Positions 15,750 to 25,589 are shown, numbered from the stretch's first letter. The stretch is DNA of 46,397 nt from Planktothrix serta PCC 8927 (GCF_900010725.2 NZ_LR734886.1:10295-56691), one strand, 5' to 3'. A program made the numbers and translations. Notes: generated from the letters alone by a model not told the origin.

Positions 15750-16855
15750 ATTTCGATATCCCCAGAAATCAAGGTATTAATTAAGTCCCCTGTAAAAGTT
15801 ATATCACTGAGCAATCTAATTAAAGTTGGCTCTAAATGGCTTTTGCGATCCAGTAAAAAGGTATTTTCATCCGAAAATTTTCGGATTGCTTCTACATTAT
15901 GAGAAGTCACTAAAATTTGTCCATTATTGTTAAATGAGCGTCGTAATGATATGATAAAATGCCCAACTTCTGATAAAGAAAGATAGTTATCAGGCTCGTC
16001 CCAGAAGCAAAAAAGGGGGCCATAGAATTTATTAGCCGCTAAAACGAAAGCACAAATGAAAAAGCATTTTTCGCCATCAGATAAGTCTTGAAAATCAATG
16101 CTCAGATTCGCATTATTGGCTTCAAATCGGACAATCATGCTTTTTGAATCTTTGCCAATTTGTTCATTCAAAAAATCCTGAATGTCAGGAATAACTTCTC
16201 GGAGATATTTGTCAACTTGTGTGTAAGCTGCTGGATAGCGACTCAGTAATCCAGAAAACCACTCTCCAAAGTTTGAACCGTCTCGGTTTGGCTCCAAGGT
16301 TTCACCGTCGGAATCTCCTGTCATTAGGCTGGGAATGGGAGCTAAAATAATCATTCTAGCCAGCCAAGTTTTGAAAATCCGAAGGGGATCTGTCTCTGAT
16401 TGCTCTTGAATAATAGGAAGGGCAACTAAATGCCAATCTACTAGAAATTGAGCCTCAGAATTTTGCCCACTGGTGTGAAGGGTTACTTGAGCCTGAGTTC
16501 GAGAATAAATTGGCTGTCCTGTAACTAATAGTTGTTCTTCAAAAACTCGAAGTTCTTTAAAATTTTCTGGTAACTCAAAAGCTAAAATATATTGATATAA
16601 TTTTTCGTGCAGTAATACTTCTATTTCCAAGCGAATTGGCACATCAGAGCGACCACGAGCGAAATCCTTGGGTTTAACTAGATCACGAACTCTATTCGTC
16701 CCTCGACCAATAGATTGAAAGATTTGTAATACATCAGAAATTGTTGATTTCCCCACTCCATTTTTACCAATTAATAAAGCCGATGACATATCCTTTAAGC
16801 TCAGTTCAAAATTTTCTAAGCATCTAAAGTTATGGATATATAGCCTTTGGATCAT
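15746..16855 (-). CDS. AAA family ATPase (ABC/SMC-like, AAA_21 type)
   Basis: A 369-residue stand-alone ATPase of the ABC/SMC-like type, with no coiled-coil arm of length. The N-terminus MIQRLYIHNFRCLENFELSL leads to Walker A IGKNGVGKST (about 29-38). A short signature is LSDGEKCFFICA at about 260-270, Walker B is FCFWDEPDNYLS, and the switch His is in ILVTSHNVEAI. Proteins like this commonly act with a second protein encoded directly downstream, in anti-phage or genome-maintenance pairs such as OLD- or RloC-like ones. Here that position holds a damaged open frame. The function is unknown. Confidence 0.8.
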   Translation of the reverse strand: MIQRLYIHNFRCLENFELSLKDMSSALLIGKNGVGKSTISDVLQIFQSIGRGTNRVRDLVKPKDFARGRSDVPIRLEIEVLLHEKLYQYILAFELPENFKELRVFEEQLLVTGQPIYSRTQAQVTLHTSGQNSEAQFLVDWHLVALPIIQEQSETDPLRIFKTWLARMIILAPIPSLMTGDSDGETLEPNRDGSNFGEWFSGLLSRYPAAYTQVDKYLREVIPDIQDFLNEQIGKDSKSMIVRFEANNANLSIDFQDLSDGEKCFFICAFVLAANKFYGPLFCFWDEPDNYLSLSEVGHFIISLRRSFNNNGQILVTSHNVEAIRKFSDENTFLLDRKSHLEPTLIRLLSDITFTGDLINTLISGDIEI

Positions 16856-16987
16856 TTTAAAATTACTCCACCGGATCTACTAAAGTTTTGAGGCTATGGA
16901 CGTGATCGCCCTTTCTGCATCGATCCTACATCAATTAACGGATTGCACCCAAATATAGTTAAAATGAGGTCAGTAATTGGGTTGTCG

Positions 16988-17050
16988 GTCAACAGTCAAC
17001 AGTCAACAGTCAACAGTCAACAGTCAACAGTTAACAGTCAACCGCCAACA
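16988..17050. repeat. GTCAACA heptamer tandem array
   Basis: Six perfect copies of GTCAACA (16988-17029) are followed by GTTAACA, GTCAACC and GCCAACA (17030-17050). It lies 26 bp upstream of the likely clpB start, where the clpB leader would be expected. Three degenerate units of the same family recur at 40049-40069. Confidence 0.85.
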
Positions 17051-17075
17051 TTACCCTTTATTGATAAGCTCAACG

Positions 17076-19928
17076 ATGCAACCAACCGATCCAAGTAAAT
17101 TTACAGATAAAGCCTGGGAAGCCGTTGTTAAGTCCCAGGATGTAGCGCGTCGTTTTCAAAATCAGAATTTAGAAGTCGAACACCTAATCACCGCCCTGCT
17201 TGAACAAAATGGACTCGCCACCAGTCTCCTGAGTCGGGCGGGAGTGGATACGGATATTTTAGGCCAACAGTTAGACGCCTTTACCAAACGTCAACCCAAA
17301 GTCGGACGCATTGAACATTTATATTTAGGACAAAGCCTCGACATCCTATTAGATAAGGCGGAAGAATCTCGTCAAGCCCTACAAGATGGATTTATCTCTG
17401 TAGAACATTTAATCCTGGCTTTCTCCGAAGATGATCGCATTGGCCGTAAACTCTTAGCCGGAGAACAACCGACCGCCCAACGCCCCGGACGTCCCGGCTA
17501 TGACCGCCCCGGACGTTCTCCTTCAATTCGTCCGAAATTGGAAGAAGCGATTAAAGCCATTCGGGGAAGTTCTAAAGTTGAAACCCAAAGCCCGGAAACC
17601 AGTTATGAAGCGCTAAAAAAATATGGAAAAGATTTAACAGAATTAGCTAAAGCAGGAAAACTAGATCCCGTTATTGGACGAGATGAAGAAGTGCGTCGGG
17701 TGGTGAGTTGTTTATCAAGAAGAACTAAAAATAATCCGGTTTTAATTGGTGAACCCGGAGTCGGAAAAACGGCGATCGCAGAAGGTTTAGCTCAACGAAT
17801 TGTTAACGGCGATGTGCCAGAATCATTAAAAAATCGTCAGTTAATTTCCTTGGATATGGGAAGTTTAATTGCTGGGGCAAAATATCGGGGAGAATTTGAA
17901 GAAAGATTGCGATCGGTATTAAGAGAAGTTACCCATTCTGAAGGACAAATTGTATTATTTATTGATGAATTACATACCGTTGTGGGTGCAGGTTCGGGGG
18001 GCGGTTCATCGGGAATGGATGCCAGTAATTTATTAAAACCGATGTTAGCACGGGGAGAATTACGTTGTATTGGCGCTTCAACCGTTGATGAATATCGTAA
18101 ACATATTGAAAAAGATCCGGCCTTAGAACGACGGTTTCAACAAATTTATGTTGATCAACCTTCTCCTGAAGATACTATATCAATTTTAAGAGGATTAAAA
18201 GACCGTTATGAGCGCCATCATGGGGTGAAAATTACCGATAGTGCGTTAGTGGCGGCGGCCATGTTATCGAGTCGGTATATTAGCGATCGCTTTTTACCCG
18301 ATAAAGCCATTGATGTTGTCGATGAAGCGGCAGCCCAATTGAAGATGGAAATTACTTCTAAACCCGTTGAATTAGAACAAATTGATCGGCGGGTGATGCA
18401 GTTAGAAATGGAGAAATTATCGATAGAAGGGGAAAGTTTAGGGAATGGAGAAGTTAACCGCCGAAATGATGGGGGGGTTGCTATTCGTTTAGAACGAATT
18501 AAAGAAGAAATTGAGACATTAAAAACTAAACAGGAAAAACTAGCTTCCCAATGGCAAGGGGAAAAACAACTGTTAGATAGTATTAATAAACTTAAGGAAG
18601 AAGAAGAAGAATTGCGAGTCCAAATTGAACAGGCAGAACGAGCTTATGATCTGAATAAAGCAGCACAATTAAAATATGGTCAATTAGAAATTTTACATCA
18701 AGAACGGGAAGCGAAAGAAGCGGAATTAGTCAAGTTACAATCTCAGGGTTCTTCGATGTTGCGGGAGGAGGTCACAGAAGCCGATATCGCCGCCATTATT
18801 GCTAAATGGACTGGTATACCTGTTAACCGTTTATTGGAGTCAGAACGGCAGAAATTACTGCGCTTAGAGAGTCATTTACATCAACGGGTAATCGGACAAC
18901 AGGAAGCGGTGGCGGCCGTTTCTGCGGCAATTAGACGGGCCAGAGCGGGAATGAAAGATCCCGGTCGTCCCATTGGATCTTTCCTGTTTATGGGGCCAAC
19001 GGGGGTGGGGAAAACCGAGTTAGCGAAGGCGTTAGCGGAGTTTTTATTTGATAGTGAGGAGTCTATTATTCGGATTGATATGTCTGAATATATGGAAAAA
19101 CACGCCGTTTCTCGGTTAGTGGGGGCGCCTCCGGGGTATGTGGGTTATGACGAAGGCGGTCAACTGTCGGAAGCGGTGCGACGTCATCCCTATTCGGTGA
19201 TTTTATTTGATGAAGTTGAAAAAGCTCATCCTGATGTGTTTAATATTTTATTACAGGTATTAGATGATGGCAGAATTACGGACTCTCAAGGGAGGGCTGT
19301 TGATTTTAGAAATACAGTAATTGTGATGACGAGTAATATTGGGGGGGAACATATTTTAGATGTGGCGGGGGATGAATCTCGTTATGAGGAAATGGTGAAG
19401 CGGGTAATGACGGCATTGCGATCGCATTTTCGCCCAGAATTTTTAAATCGGGTGGATGATACGATTCTATTCCATTCCTTAAGTAAAGGGGAACTGCGAT
19501 ATATTGTGGCGATTCAAGTTAAACGGATTCAACGGTTATTATCGGATCAGAAAATATCGATTGAATTATCTCCGGCTACGTTAGACTATTTAGCGGATAT
19601 TGGTTATGATCCTGTGTATGGGGCTAGACCGTTAAAACGGGCAATTCAGAGGGAATTAGAAAACAATATTGCGAATTTATTGTTAGAGCAAGAATTCATC
19701 ACGGGAGATACAATTTATGTGGAAAAAGGGGAAGAGAAGTTAGTATTTAATCATCAACCTTTAATCCCCCAGAAGAAAGAAGAACCGTTAGTCATGAATG
19801 TTCAACCTATGCGAAAAAAAACAAAAGCTGATCCGTTAGAAATGGATGTTCAACCTGTGATTTTAAGCACGTCTAAAAGTCCAGAGGGGGATGATATTAT
19901 TACGGTTGAACCTGTCAAAGATGAATAA
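17076..19928 (+). CDS. clpB: Chaperone ClpB (Hsp104-type disaggregase)
   Basis: ClpB unfolds and resolubilises aggregated proteins with the DnaK system. From the ATG at 17076 the protein is 950 residues, longer than the usual 860-880. Domains run in order: an N domain (two Clp-N repeats), AAA-1 with GEPGVGKTA and VLFIDELHT, the coiled-coil middle domain that marks ClpB, then AAA-2 with GPTGVGKTE and [11 protein letters not shown]. The extra length lies in a Pro/Gly/Arg-rich linker after the N domain ([14 protein letters not shown]) and in a charged C-terminal tail of about 55 residues. In the tail, [11 protein letters not shown] and [11 protein letters not shown] form an internal repeat. An in-frame ATG at 16977 would translate through the GTCAACA repeat and is not preferred. 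Confidence 0.95.
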   Translation: MQPTDPSKFTDKAWEAVVKSQDVARRFQNQNLEVEHLITALLEQNGLATSLLSRAGVDTDILGQQLDAFTKRQPKVGRIEHLYLGQSLDILLDKAEESRQALQDGFISVEHLILAFSEDDRIGRKLLAGEQPTAQRPGRPGYDRPGRSPSIRPKLEEAIKAIRGSSKVETQSPETSYEALKKYGKDLTELAKAGKLDPVIGRDEEVRRVVSCLSRRTKNNPVLIGEPGVGKTAIAEGLAQRIVNGDVPESLKNRQLISLDMGSLIAGAKYRGEFEERLRSVLREVTHSEGQIVLFIDELHTVVGAGSGGGSSGMDASNLLKPMLARGELRCIGASTVDEYRKHIEKDPALERRFQQIYVDQPSPEDTISILRGLKDRYERHHGVKITDSALVAAAMLSSRYISDRFLPDKAIDVVDEAAAQLKMEITSKPVELEQIDRRVMQLEMEKLSIEGESLGNGEVNRRNDGGVAIRLERIKEEIETLKTKQEKLASQWQGEKQLLDSINKLKEEEEELRVQIEQAERAYDLNKAAQLKYGQLEILHQEREAKEAELVKLQSQGSSMLREEVTEADIAAIIAKWTGIPVNRLLESERQKLLRLESHLHQRVIGQQEAVAAVSAAIRRARAGMKDPGRPIGSFLFMGPTGVGKTELAKALAEFLFDSEESIIRIDMSEYMEKHAVSRLVGAPPGYVGYDEGGQLSEAVRRHPYSVILFDEVEKAHPDVFNILLQVLDDGRITDSQGRAVDFRNTVIVMTSNIGGEHILDVAGDESRYEEMVKRVMTALRSHFRPEFLNRVDDTILFHSLSKGELRYIVAIQVKRIQRLLSDQKISIELSPATLDYLADIGYDPVYGARPLKRAIQRELENNIANLLLEQEFITGDTIYVEKGEEKLVFNHQPLIPQKKEEPLVMNVQPMRKKTKADPLEMDVQPVILSTSKSPEGDDIITVEPVKDE

Positions 19929-19931
19929 CTG

Positions 19932-20038
19932 TAGGATGGGCTACGCCCATCTGATCTGCTTTAATTCTGCTCAAACAATAGCAACATTTCCTTTTAAAGA
20001 TTCGATAGATAGAATTGTGATGGGCGTAGCTCATCCTA
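19932..20038. repeat. 107-bp inverted-repeat (MITE-like) element
   Basis: The 20-bp arm TAGGATGGGCTACGCCCATC at 19932-19951 recurs inverted at 20019-20038 with one mismatch. Each arm also contains its own small palindrome, GATGGGC-TAC-GCCCATC on the left. It fills most of the clpB to hpsE-like gap and has no coding potential. It may also form a transcription-ending hairpin for clpB. Confidence 0.65.
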
Positions 20039-20066
20039 TTAATCACTTTTCAGGTTTGTAAATCCT

Positions 20067-21050
20067 ATGGTTGATCTCACTGTGGCTATTCCCACCTATA
20101 ATGGGGCGACCCGTTTACCTGCGGTTTTAGAAAAATTGCGATCGCAAACCGGAACAGAACAGATCGACTGGGAAATTTTTATTATTGATAATAATAGCAA
20201 CGATAATACCGCAGAACTGGTTAAAAGTTACCTACAAAATTGGTCATATTTTGTACCTTTGAAATATTATTTTGAACCGCAACAGGGGGTTGCTTTTGCC
20301 CGAAAACGAGCGGTAAAAGAGTCTCAAGCCCCTCTCATTGCCTTTTTAGATGATGATAATTTACCCGCTTTAGATTGGGTAGAAAAAGCCTGTCAATTTG
20401 CTCTAAATCATCCGCAAGCGGGAGCTTATGCTAGTCAAGTAGAGGGAAATTATGAAATCGAACCCCCCGAAAACTTTGAACGAATTTCAGGCTTTTTTGG
20501 CATTACAAAACGAGGAGATCAGCCTTATCGTTATGAACCCAAACACAAGTTATTACCTCCGGCTTTAGCGTTAGTGGTTCGTAAACAAGCTTGGTGTGAA
20601 AGTATTCCCCAGGAAACGTTTTTAACCGGCCCGGTAGGAAATATTCGGTTAGCGAGTGAAGATATTGAAGCAATGCTTTATATTCAACAAAAGGGATGGG
20701 AAATTTGGTATAGTCCGGCTTTAAAAACTTATCATCAAATTCCTGCCTATCGTTTAGAACGGGATTATTTAATCAATGTAGCTCAGAATACAGGGTTAGC
20801 GCGGCATCATATTCGGATGTTAAGGTTCAAACCTTGGCAACGGCCATTATTATTTCCCTTGGGGTTAGCCAATGATATTAGAAAAGCGATCGCTTACTAT
20901 CTGAAACATCGAAAAGAATTAAAAATTGATGTAGTTGCAGCTTGTGAAATGGAATTTTTAAAAAGTAGTGTAATCAGCCCTTTTTATTTGTGGAAAACAT
21001 CTTATCTGAAAAAATTCGATAGGGGTTTAGAAACCCAAGCCAACATCTAG
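20067..21050 (+). CDS. hpsE: Glycosyltransferase, HpsE-like (copy 1)
   Basis: A 327-residue GT2 protein of the type annotated as hormogonium polysaccharide glycosyltransferase HpsE: VDLTVAIPTYNGATRLPAVLEKLRSQTGTE, then IIDNNSNDNTAELV, EPQQGVAFARKRAV and the acidic LIAFLDDDNLP. These proteins build the polysaccharide that gliding filaments secrete. It is followed after 33 bp by a second copy with the same start and end (both end in FKS/FRA-SAISPFY-type segments). The pair is about 9.7 kb from the hpsA-C operon. The sugar transferred is unknown, and the symbol is given with moderate certainty. Confidence 0.8.
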   Translation: MVDLTVAIPTYNGATRLPAVLEKLRSQTGTEQIDWEIFIIDNNSNDNTAELVKSYLQNWSYFVPLKYYFEPQQGVAFARKRAVKESQAPLIAFLDDDNLPALDWVEKACQFALNHPQAGAYASQVEGNYEIEPPENFERISGFFGITKRGDQPYRYEPKHKLLPPALALVVRKQAWCESIPQETFLTGPVGNIRLASEDIEAMLYIQQKGWEIWYSPALKTYHQIPAYRLERDYLINVAQNTGLARHHIRMLRFKPWQRPLLFPLGLANDIRKAIAYYLKHRKELKIDVVAACEMEFLKSSVISPFYLWKTSYLKKFDRGLETQANI

Positions 21051-21083
21051 GATAAAAAATGATAACCGATTTAGGATTAATAT

Positions 21084-22022
21084 ATGATCGATTTTACAGT
21101 TGTTATTCCCACCTATAATGGTGCAAGTCGTGTTTCCGATGTTTTAGAAAAATTGCGATCGCAAACCGGAACAGAAAATATCAATTGGGAAATTATTGTT
21201 GTTGATAATAATAGTAGTGATCAAACGGCTGATCTGGTTCAGAATATGATCGCATCTTGGCAGGAAGTTTTCCCGCTAAAGTATGTTTTTGAAGCAAAAC
21301 AGGGAATTGCATTTGCCCGACAACGCGGAGTAGAAGAAAGTCAAGGAGAGTTGATTGGTTTTCTGGATGATGATAATTTTCCCGATAAAAATTGGGTGTT
21401 AGAAGCATATTTATTTGGTCAAGAACATCCTAAAGCCGGAAGTTATGGGGGACAAATTCATGGCATTTATGAAGTAGAACCTCCTCAAAATTTTAAACGA
21501 ATTGAACATTTATTATTAGCCATTCGAGAAAGTGGTGATCAGCCGTTTTTATTTTGTCCAGAACAGTTAAAACTTCCTTCTGGTGCTGGTTTAGTTGTAC
21601 GAAAAAAAGCTTGGTTGGATCATGTTCCTACTAAATTGCTCAATACAGGACGAGGGGGAAATGATTATGAAATTTCCTTAAATTTATATAAGGGAGGTTG
21701 GGAAATTTGGTATAACCCTAAAATGCACCTTGATCACTATATTCCTTCTGAGCGTCTCGACAAAAATTATTTATTATCTCTGGCTTCTTTATACGGTTTA
21801 AAATCCTGTCAATTTAGAATGTTAATCACGCCTACCTGGAAAAAACCCATGATCTTTTTAAAAGTTATATTGGGGGGGATTAAACGCTCTCTTCAATATA
21901 AAATTGATCATAAAAATAATATTAAAATTGATATTGTTGCTGCTTGTGAATTAGAATTTTTTAGAGCGAGTGCTATCAGTCCTTTTTACTTTTTACAAAA
22001 AGCTATCTTCAAAAAACATTAA
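21084..22022 (+). CDS. hpsE: Glycosyltransferase, HpsE-like (copy 2)
   Basis: A 312-residue paralogue of the preceding gene: IDFTVVIPTYNGASRVSDVLEKLRSQTGTEN, VVDNNSSDQTADLV, AKQGIAFARQRGVEESQ and the acidic IGFLDDDNFPDKNWV. The end AACELEFFRASAISPFYFLQKA mirrors that of copy 1. This is a tandem duplication, since the order of motifs and the HIP1 octamer near codon 26 are shared. Divergence elsewhere suggests different acceptor or donor sugars. It meets the next gene tail to tail with 13 bp between the stops. Confidence 0.8.
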   Translation: MIDFTVVIPTYNGASRVSDVLEKLRSQTGTENINWEIIVVDNNSSDQTADLVQNMIASWQEVFPLKYVFEAKQGIAFARQRGVEESQGELIGFLDDDNFPDKNWVLEAYLFGQEHPKAGSYGGQIHGIYEVEPPQNFKRIEHLLLAIRESGDQPFLFCPEQLKLPSGAGLVVRKKAWLDHVPTKLLNTGRGGNDYEISLNLYKGGWEIWYNPKMHLDHYIPSERLDKNYLLSLASLYGLKSCQFRMLITPTWKKPMIFLKVILGGIKRSLQYKIDHKNNIKIDIVAACELEFFRASAISPFYFLQKAIFKKH

Positions 22023-22035
22023 TCTTCTCTCTCTA

Positions 22036-22983
22036 TTAAAAAATATTTTTCAATAGGGATAAGGTTCTTTGAGCGATTGACGGGGGAAATATAGCAATAA
22101 TTAAACTTTTAACAAAAATGACCAGACAAAATCGCCATTGTTGTAAAGCTGCGGAATCATAGCGAATATAATTGCATAAAAATCCGAGGGTAGCACGACC
22201 CTTTTCTGGGGATGGATATCCTTGTAAAGCTCGATATATTAAATATTTATAAATTCTAGCTAAACTTTGTTTTTTTAAATGCTGTAAGGTGGGAGGAGCT
22301 TGCAAAAAAGCTTTTTCAATCACGGCTACACATTGTTTTTCTTGTCTAATCACTTGAGATGAAATAGAATTAGTAGACATTCGATAAAATACCTGAACCA
22401 CAGGAACTAATACAAAATGATAACGAGCCGCTAAACGAATATATAAATCTCGATCTTGTCCACCTAATAGAGATTCATCGAATCCTCCAACCTCTGCAAA
22501 AGCTTCCCGACGAATTAAAGGATTAGAACCATTTTCTAAAAAATTTTGAATTAATAACTCAGGATAAACATCCCCATTAAAAGTTGGATGTTTACCAGAT
22601 TGTAAAAAATTTCCTGACTCATCAATATAATCTGTCCAGCTATAAGCTACAGCAGCTTGAGGATGGTTTTGTAAAGCTTGATATTGAGATTCTAATTTAT
22701 CAGGAGTCCAGAGATCATCCGCATCCAATAAAGCAATATATTCACCCGTAGCAACAGCAAGTCCTCGATTTCGACTGGTGGAAGCACCAGAATTAGGATA
22801 GGAAAAAACTTGAATTCGAGGATCATGAATATTAGAAACAATATCTAAAGTAGAATCTGTTGAACCATCATTAATTACAATAATTTCAAAATCTTCAAAG
22901 GTTTGATTTAAAATAGAATCAATCGTTTGCTGAATCGTTTTTTCTGCATTATAGGCTGGGATCACTACAGAGATTATCGCCAT
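22036..22983 (-). CDS. Family 2 glycosyltransferase
   Basis: A 315-residue GT2 protein with the usual start IISVVIPAYNAEKTIQQTIDSILNQTFEDFEIIVINDGSTDST and the catalytic acidic motif YIALLDADDLW. The C-terminal 60 residues contain a hydrophobic segment (FCLVIFVKSLIIAIFP), which may anchor it at the membrane. It is on the opposite strand to the hpsE-like pair and convergent with it. It is one of five glycosyltransferases within 5.6 kb. The substrate is unknown. Confidence 0.85.
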   Translation of the reverse strand: MAIISVVIPAYNAEKTIQQTIDSILNQTFEDFEIIVINDGSTDSTLDIVSNIHDPRIQVFSYPNSGASTSRNRGLAVATGEYIALLDADDLWTPDKLESQYQALQNHPQAAVAYSWTDYIDESGNFLQSGKHPTFNGDVYPELLIQNFLENGSNPLIRREAFAEVGGFDESLLGGQDRDLYIRLAARYHFVLVPVVQVFYRMSTNSISSQVIRQEKQCVAVIEKAFLQAPPTLQHLKKQSLARIYKYLIYRALQGYPSPEKGRATLGFLCNYIRYDSAALQQWRFCLVIFVKSLIIAIFPPSIAQRTLSLLKNIF

Positions 22984-23259
22984 ATTAAAAATAAACTTTC
23001 TAGACTAATTTTTAATATAATTATATATCAAAATCATATTAACTAATCAAGGATTATTAGTCGTTATTTGTAAAACTTAATAAAATTTCACTAAAAAACA
23101 GACATATCTATGTTAAGTTGACACCATATAGATCAAAATTTAGATTAAAGCATCAAACTTAAGGTATAAATTCTGGCTTTCAAACTCAACTTTTATTTAG
23201 ATTTTACAAGTTTTCTGATTTTATCCCATCAAAATAATTTCTATTGTAGATCTGAAATT

Positions 23260-24369
23260 ATGAATTCCCAGTACATCCCACCTTCTCCCAAAATTAAAGT
23301 TTTAATGCTACCGGATTTTCGTCAGGATAATCCCTATCAATCCTTGCTTTCTCAAGGGTTAGCGCAAGAACAAATTCAGGTTGAGTTTTGGGCTTACTAT
23401 TTGAATTTTTTTCCGATTTTAAGAGGGGTTTTAAAACATAAACTCGGTTCTGTTGATATTGTTCATCTTCACTGGTTAGAATTTTATATAAAAGCATCTT
23501 CAAAAGGAGCTAAATTTTGGGCTTGTGTTAAATTTTTATTGGATATTATTTTAATTCGGATATTAGGCCTTAAAATTGTTTGGACTGTTCATAACCAAAC
23601 GGCTCATGATGCTCAGTTTCCTGAACTAGAATATTGGACAAGACAGATTTTATCTCGGTTAGTTAATGGGATGATTTTTCATAGTTATTCAAGCTTAAAA
23701 TTAGTGGCAAAAGATTATAAATTTAATCACAAAAAAGCCATTGTCATTCCTCATGGACATTATCGAGATGTTTATGGTGCTAGTCTGAATTCAATCGAGT
23801 CTCGACAACAGTTAGGATTGCCCTTAACCGGTCATATTTATATGAATATTGGTTATCTCAAACCCTATAAAAGAATAGAAAAATTAATTGATATATGGAA
23901 AAATAATCACAATTATTTTGCAAATGATAGCTTAGTTATTGTTGGTAAACCCGTTGATAAATCCTACTGTTTAAAATTAAAAGAGTTATCTAAAAATATA
24001 CCTGGATTGTTTCTAATTCCAGAGTTTGTTCACCCTAATAATATTCCCGTTTTCTTGAGTGCTGCGGATGTGATTGTGTTTCCTTTTGAAAAAATTTTAA
24101 CATCAGGGAGTTTGATTTTAGCCATGTCCTATAACAAACCCATTATTGCACCCGACCTAGGCGGAATAGCCGAAACCCTGGGTGTCGCTAGTCAACTCCT
24201 ATACGACCCCCAGGATGAACAAGACTTACTCAAAACATTACAAAAAAGTACCGTTATTGATTTGCAGGCTTTAAGTGTATTAGTTAAACAAGAGTGCGAT
24301 GCTTTAGATTGGGGATTAATTGCTGAAGAAACAGCAGAATTTTATGAATTTATTTTGAATAAATTTTGA
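23260..24369 (+). CDS. Glycosyltransferase, GT-B fold (GT4-like)
   Basis: A 369-residue GT-B protein. The N-terminal half has IVHLHWLEFYIK and VWTVHNQTAHD, as in GumK-like and related GT4 enzymes. The C-terminal half has the nucleotide-sugar site VIPHGHYRDVYG, IGYLKPYKRIEKLI, FPFEKILTSGSLILAMSYNKPIIAPDLGG. The Glu of the usual EX7E is replaced around LTSGSLILAM, as in several GT4 subgroups. A 276-bp AT-rich divergent spacer lies upstream. Its last 28 bp overlap the end of the convergent gene at 24342. Confidence 0.82.
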   Translation: MNSQYIPPSPKIKVLMLPDFRQDNPYQSLLSQGLAQEQIQVEFWAYYLNFFPILRGVLKHKLGSVDIVHLHWLEFYIKASSKGAKFWACVKFLLDIILIRILGLKIVWTVHNQTAHDAQFPELEYWTRQILSRLVNGMIFHSYSSLKLVAKDYKFNHKKAIVIPHGHYRDVYGASLNSIESRQQLGLPLTGHIYMNIGYLKPYKRIEKLIDIWKNNHNYFANDSLVIVGKPVDKSYCLKLKELSKNIPGLFLIPEFVHPNNIPVFLSAADVIVFPFEKILTSGSLILAMSYNKPIIAPDLGGIAETLGVASQLLYDPQDEQDLLKTLQKSTVIDLQALSVLVKQECDALDWGLIAEETAEFYEFILNKF

Positions 24370-25589
24370 ATTAAGGGTTGAATTCGATTCGCAACAGCAT
24401 CCCAGGAATAGTGAGTTTTAACTAGATTGTAAGCGTTATCAACGCATTGTTGATAAAGGGAAGGATTTGACCAAAGTTGATCAACAGCATCAACCATTCC
24501 CTCTACTTCATTTTCAATGAATAAATGTTTTTTATTCTCAATATCGAGTCCTTCAGCACCTTTTGTGGTACTAACAACAGGACGATCGGCGGCGAAAGCT
24601 TCTAAGATTTTTAGGCGAGTTCCTCCCCCTTTAAATAGAGGTGTAATCACGATAGTAGCGGCGGCTAAATAGGGTTTAACATCCTCAACTAACCCTGTCC
24701 ATAAAATTCCGGGTTCTTGTTGTGTTGCATTTTTTAAAGCTGGGGGGGGATTTTTGCCCACAAGAATTAATAAAGTATTAGGATAAAGCTGCTTAATTTC
24801 AGGATAAAATTTTTGGGTGAGAAACTCTGCCGCTTCAACATTGGGAGGATAACCAAATGTCCCAATAAAAATCAACGTATGGGGATTAGATTTTCCCTCG
24901 AAAGCCGAAATACATTCACCTCGGCGCACAATATCATAGTCAGTCACATTGATTCCATTCGGAACAACATAAGGATTTAAGTTTTTTCCATATCGTTGTT
25001 TAAGTTTTTCAGCATCGGATTGACTACAGACCCAAATTTGATCGGCTTTATACGCCATTTTTTTTTCCATAAATTGTAGATGAAACTTTTCTAATTTCAT
25101 CTTGGTTTTTAGCCTTAATCCCATCATTTGCTGAATTTTCTGCTCAAATAAATCTACTTCTACATTATGTTCATCAAAAATAATCTGACAGGGATAACGC
25201 TGAACAATCGGAAGATAACGACATAACCATAAATGCTCAAAAATTACAATTGTGGGTTGCCATTCTTTGAGAATTTGCTTTAAAATATCAACAGCAGGTT
25301 GGGTATAAAAAAAATCAATATAAGCATATCTCCAGGGTGTTAACCCAGATAATCGATTTTGTAATCGTTCTTTCAATGGCCGTTTTTGAGCCAAATCGTA
25401 GTGATACCAATTTTGTATTCCGGGTAAAGTTTTCTGGGGGGGTTGTCCTTTAAAAATAGAAAAAACAGCCACATTCCCATATTGCCGCATTAGGTTCATA
25501 TTCTGCCAATTTCGTAGGGGCGCACCCGATCTTGGAGGATAGGGTAAATCTAGGGTAATAAATAACGTCCGTACTGAAGTATTTAGCAT
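24342..25589 (-). CDS. Glycosyltransferase, GT4 family
   Basis: A 415-residue GT-B protein. The N-terminal LFITLDLPYPPRSGAPLRNWQNM is a typical start of a large cyanobacterial GT4 group. The C-terminal half has VVPNGINVTDYD, FIGTFGYPPNVEAAEFL and the donor-binding FKGGGTRLKILEAFAADRPVVSTTKGAEGL. No signal or membrane helix is evident. The 3' end overlaps the tail of the preceding plus-strand gene by 28 bp, and the 5' end is 88 bp from the divergent sulfotransferase gene, so a shared promoter region is likely. Confidence 0.88.
   Translation of the reverse strand: MLNTSVRTLFITLDLPYPPRSGAPLRNWQNMNLMRQYGNVAVFSIFKGQPPQKTLPGIQNWYHYDLAQKRPLKERLQNRLSGLTPWRYAYIDFFYTQPAVDILKQILKEWQPTIVIFEHLWLCRYLPIVQRYPCQIIFDEHNVEVDLFEQKIQQMMGLRLKTKMKLEKFHLQFMEKKMAYKADQIWVCSQSDAEKLKQRYGKNLNPYVVPNGINVTDYDIVRRGECISAFEGKSNPHTLIFIGTFGYPPNVEAAEFLTQKFYPEIKQLYPNTLLILVGKNPPPALKNATQQEPGILWTGLVEDVKPYLAAATIVITPLFKGGGTRLKILEAFAADRPVVSTTKGAEGLDIENKKHLFIENEVEGMVDAVDQLWSNPSLYQQCVDNAYNLVKTHYSWDAVANRIQPLIQNLFKINS

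Noticed and set aside
16977-17075. Longer start of clpB at 16977
   Set aside because: It would translate the GTCAACA repeat into repeated VNSQQ units. The ATG at 17076 directly precedes the conserved ClpB N domain.
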